Positions 4,368 to 5,066 of a DNA stretch of 5,066 nucleotides are shown here, in pieces (within the stretch, counting starts at the first letter, position 1; each line of letters begins with the position of its first letter). The notes under the pieces are model-generated. The model saw only the letters and a list, made by a program, of their open reading frames with translations. It did no database searches and was not told where the DNA came from. The DNA lies in assembly GCA_005880525.1 (NCBI GenBank), contig VBFW01000004.1, positions 1-5,066 of the forward strand, written 5' to 3'. The position numbers were made by a program, and so were the translations under genes. Source of the DNA: Chloroflexota bacterium (GTDB lineage: Bacteria > Chloroflexota > Dormibacteria > Dormibacterales > Dormibacteraceae).

Positions 4368-5066
4368 GTGAGCGCTCGGAAAAACGGGTGGGGCTTCGCC
4401 ACCCGCGCCGTCCATGTGGGCCAGGGGCCCGACCCGGCGACGGGCGCAGTCGTGCAGCCGATCCACCTGGCCACCACCTTCGCGCAGCAGGGCGTGGGCA
4501 AGCACCTGGGCTTCGAGTACTCGCGCAGCGGCAACCCGACCAGATCGGCGCTCGAGGAAAATCTCGCCGCGCTCGAGGAGGCGAAGCACTGCCTGGCATT
4601 CGCGTCAGGCCTTGGCGCCGAGTCGACGATGATGCTGCTCCTCAAGCCGGACGACCACGTCGTCTACATGGAGGACGTGTACGGGGGCACCTTCCGCCTG
4701 TTCGACAAGGTGATGAAGCGGTTCGGGCTGACCTTCACCGCGGTCGACGCCACGAACCTGGATGCGGTTGAGAATGCGATCACGCCGTCGACGCGACTGG
4801 TGTGGCTGGAGTCGCCGACCAACCCGCTACTGCGAGTGGTCGACATCGACGCGGTGAGCGAGGTCGCGCACAGCCATGGCGCGATGGTGTGTGTCGACAA
4901 CACGTTCGCGACCCCATACCTGCAGCAGCCGCTGCACCTTGGCGCGGACGCGGTCGTGCACAGCGCGACCAAGTACATCGGAGGTCACAGCGACGTCGTC
5001 GGCGGCGCCATCATGACCTCCGATGACGCTCTGGAGGAGCGGCTACGCTTCCACCAGAATGCGATC
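4368..5066 (+). CDS. Cystathionine gamma-lyase / gamma-synthase (trans-sulfuration PLP enzyme), N-terminal part
   Basis: Partial: open to the window's end after 233 codons of a family usually 380-400 long. GTG 4368 is the only reasonable start, since the frame is closed by TAG at 4356. Fold type I PLP enzyme of the Cys/Met metabolism family. Seen: the YSRSGNPTR motif with Tyr51/Arg53, which bind the partner subunit's PLP phosphate; SGLGAE (80-85); Tyr105 in EDVYGGT, stacking on PLP; ESPTNPLL; Asp177 in VDNTFATPY, which holds the PLP nitrogen; and HSATKYIGGHSD with the PLP lysine at residue 202. The family splits cystathionine to cysteine (gamma-lyase), makes cystathionine from an O-acylhomoserine (gamma-synthase, MetB), or uses sulfide directly. 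The distinguishing C-terminal residues are outside the window. The adjacent cystathionine beta-synthase gene, 36 nt away, argues for gamma-lyase activity and cysteine production from homocysteine, probably from a shared transcript. The exact reaction is therefore inferred. Confidence 0.9.
   Translation, partial: MSARKNGWGFATRAVHVGQGPDPATGAVVQPIHLATTFAQQGVGKHLGFEYSRSGNPTRSALEENLAALEEAKHCLAFASGLGAESTMMLLLKPDDHVVYMEDVYGGTFRLFDKVMKRFGLTFTAVDATNLDAVENAITPSTRLVWLESPTNPLLRVVDIDAVSEVAHSHGAMVCVDNTFATPYLQQPLHLGADAVVHSATKYIGGHSDVVGGAIMTSDDALEERLRFHQNAI

Noticed and set aside
4014..4589. Minus-strand frame covering the intergenic repeat
   Set aside because: It contains the peptide LTLPSPRGRGK, which comes from translating the dispersed palindrome, a familiar source of false genes.

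Overview
High-GC bacterial DNA (roughly two thirds G+C), with every gene on the + strand and packed tightly: 12 nt, 4-nt ATGA overlaps, 32 nt and 36 nt between neighbours. GTG starts, strong G/C at third codon positions and the gene families suggest an actinobacterium-like soil lineage (actinobacterial class, Dormibacterota- or Chloroflexota-type). No rRNA or other marker is present, so the taxonomy is only inference.

Layout. (1) Positions 2-535 hold the C-terminal part of a ROK-family protein (sugar-responsive regulator or sugar kinase) with its zinc motif. (2) Positions 548-3088 form a three-gene membrane module: a small anchored cupredoxin-like protein, a ten-helix membrane protein of unclear function, and a CtaG-like (caa3_CtaG) membrane protein usually linked to copper delivery to cytochrome oxidase. 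The first two genes overlap by ATGA, and the third seems to have been joined in the same way before a reading-frame lesion. (3) Positions 3121-4331 hold a pyridoxal-phosphate cystathionine beta-synthase whose regulatory CBS-domain tail is broken. (4) Positions 4368-5066 hold the first 233 codons of a cystathionine gamma-lyase/gamma-synthase, which runs off the window. Items 3 and 4 together make a reverse transsulfuration pair (homocysteine + serine to cystathionine to cysteine).

The most notable points are two separate reading-frame lesions and three non-coding signals. ctaG has no ATG, GTG or TTG start ahead of its conserved N-terminus, and one extra base near 2314 would restore an ATGA-coupled start. 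The cystathionine beta-synthase gene has apparently lost about 50 codons plus a frame within its first CBS domain, leaving the second CBS domain out of frame. The non-coding signals are a perfect 20-bp palindrome just upstream of the cystathionine beta-synthase gene, a widespread-type palindromic intergenic repeat between the two sulfur genes that also supplies the likely ribosome binding site, and weak short-leader promoter-like boxes. I see no RNA genes, CRISPR array, insertion sequence or clear rho-independent terminator. No stretch over 300 bases lacks a gene. I do not see a convincing wholly new system. The cupredoxin/ten-helix/CtaG module is the least understood part.
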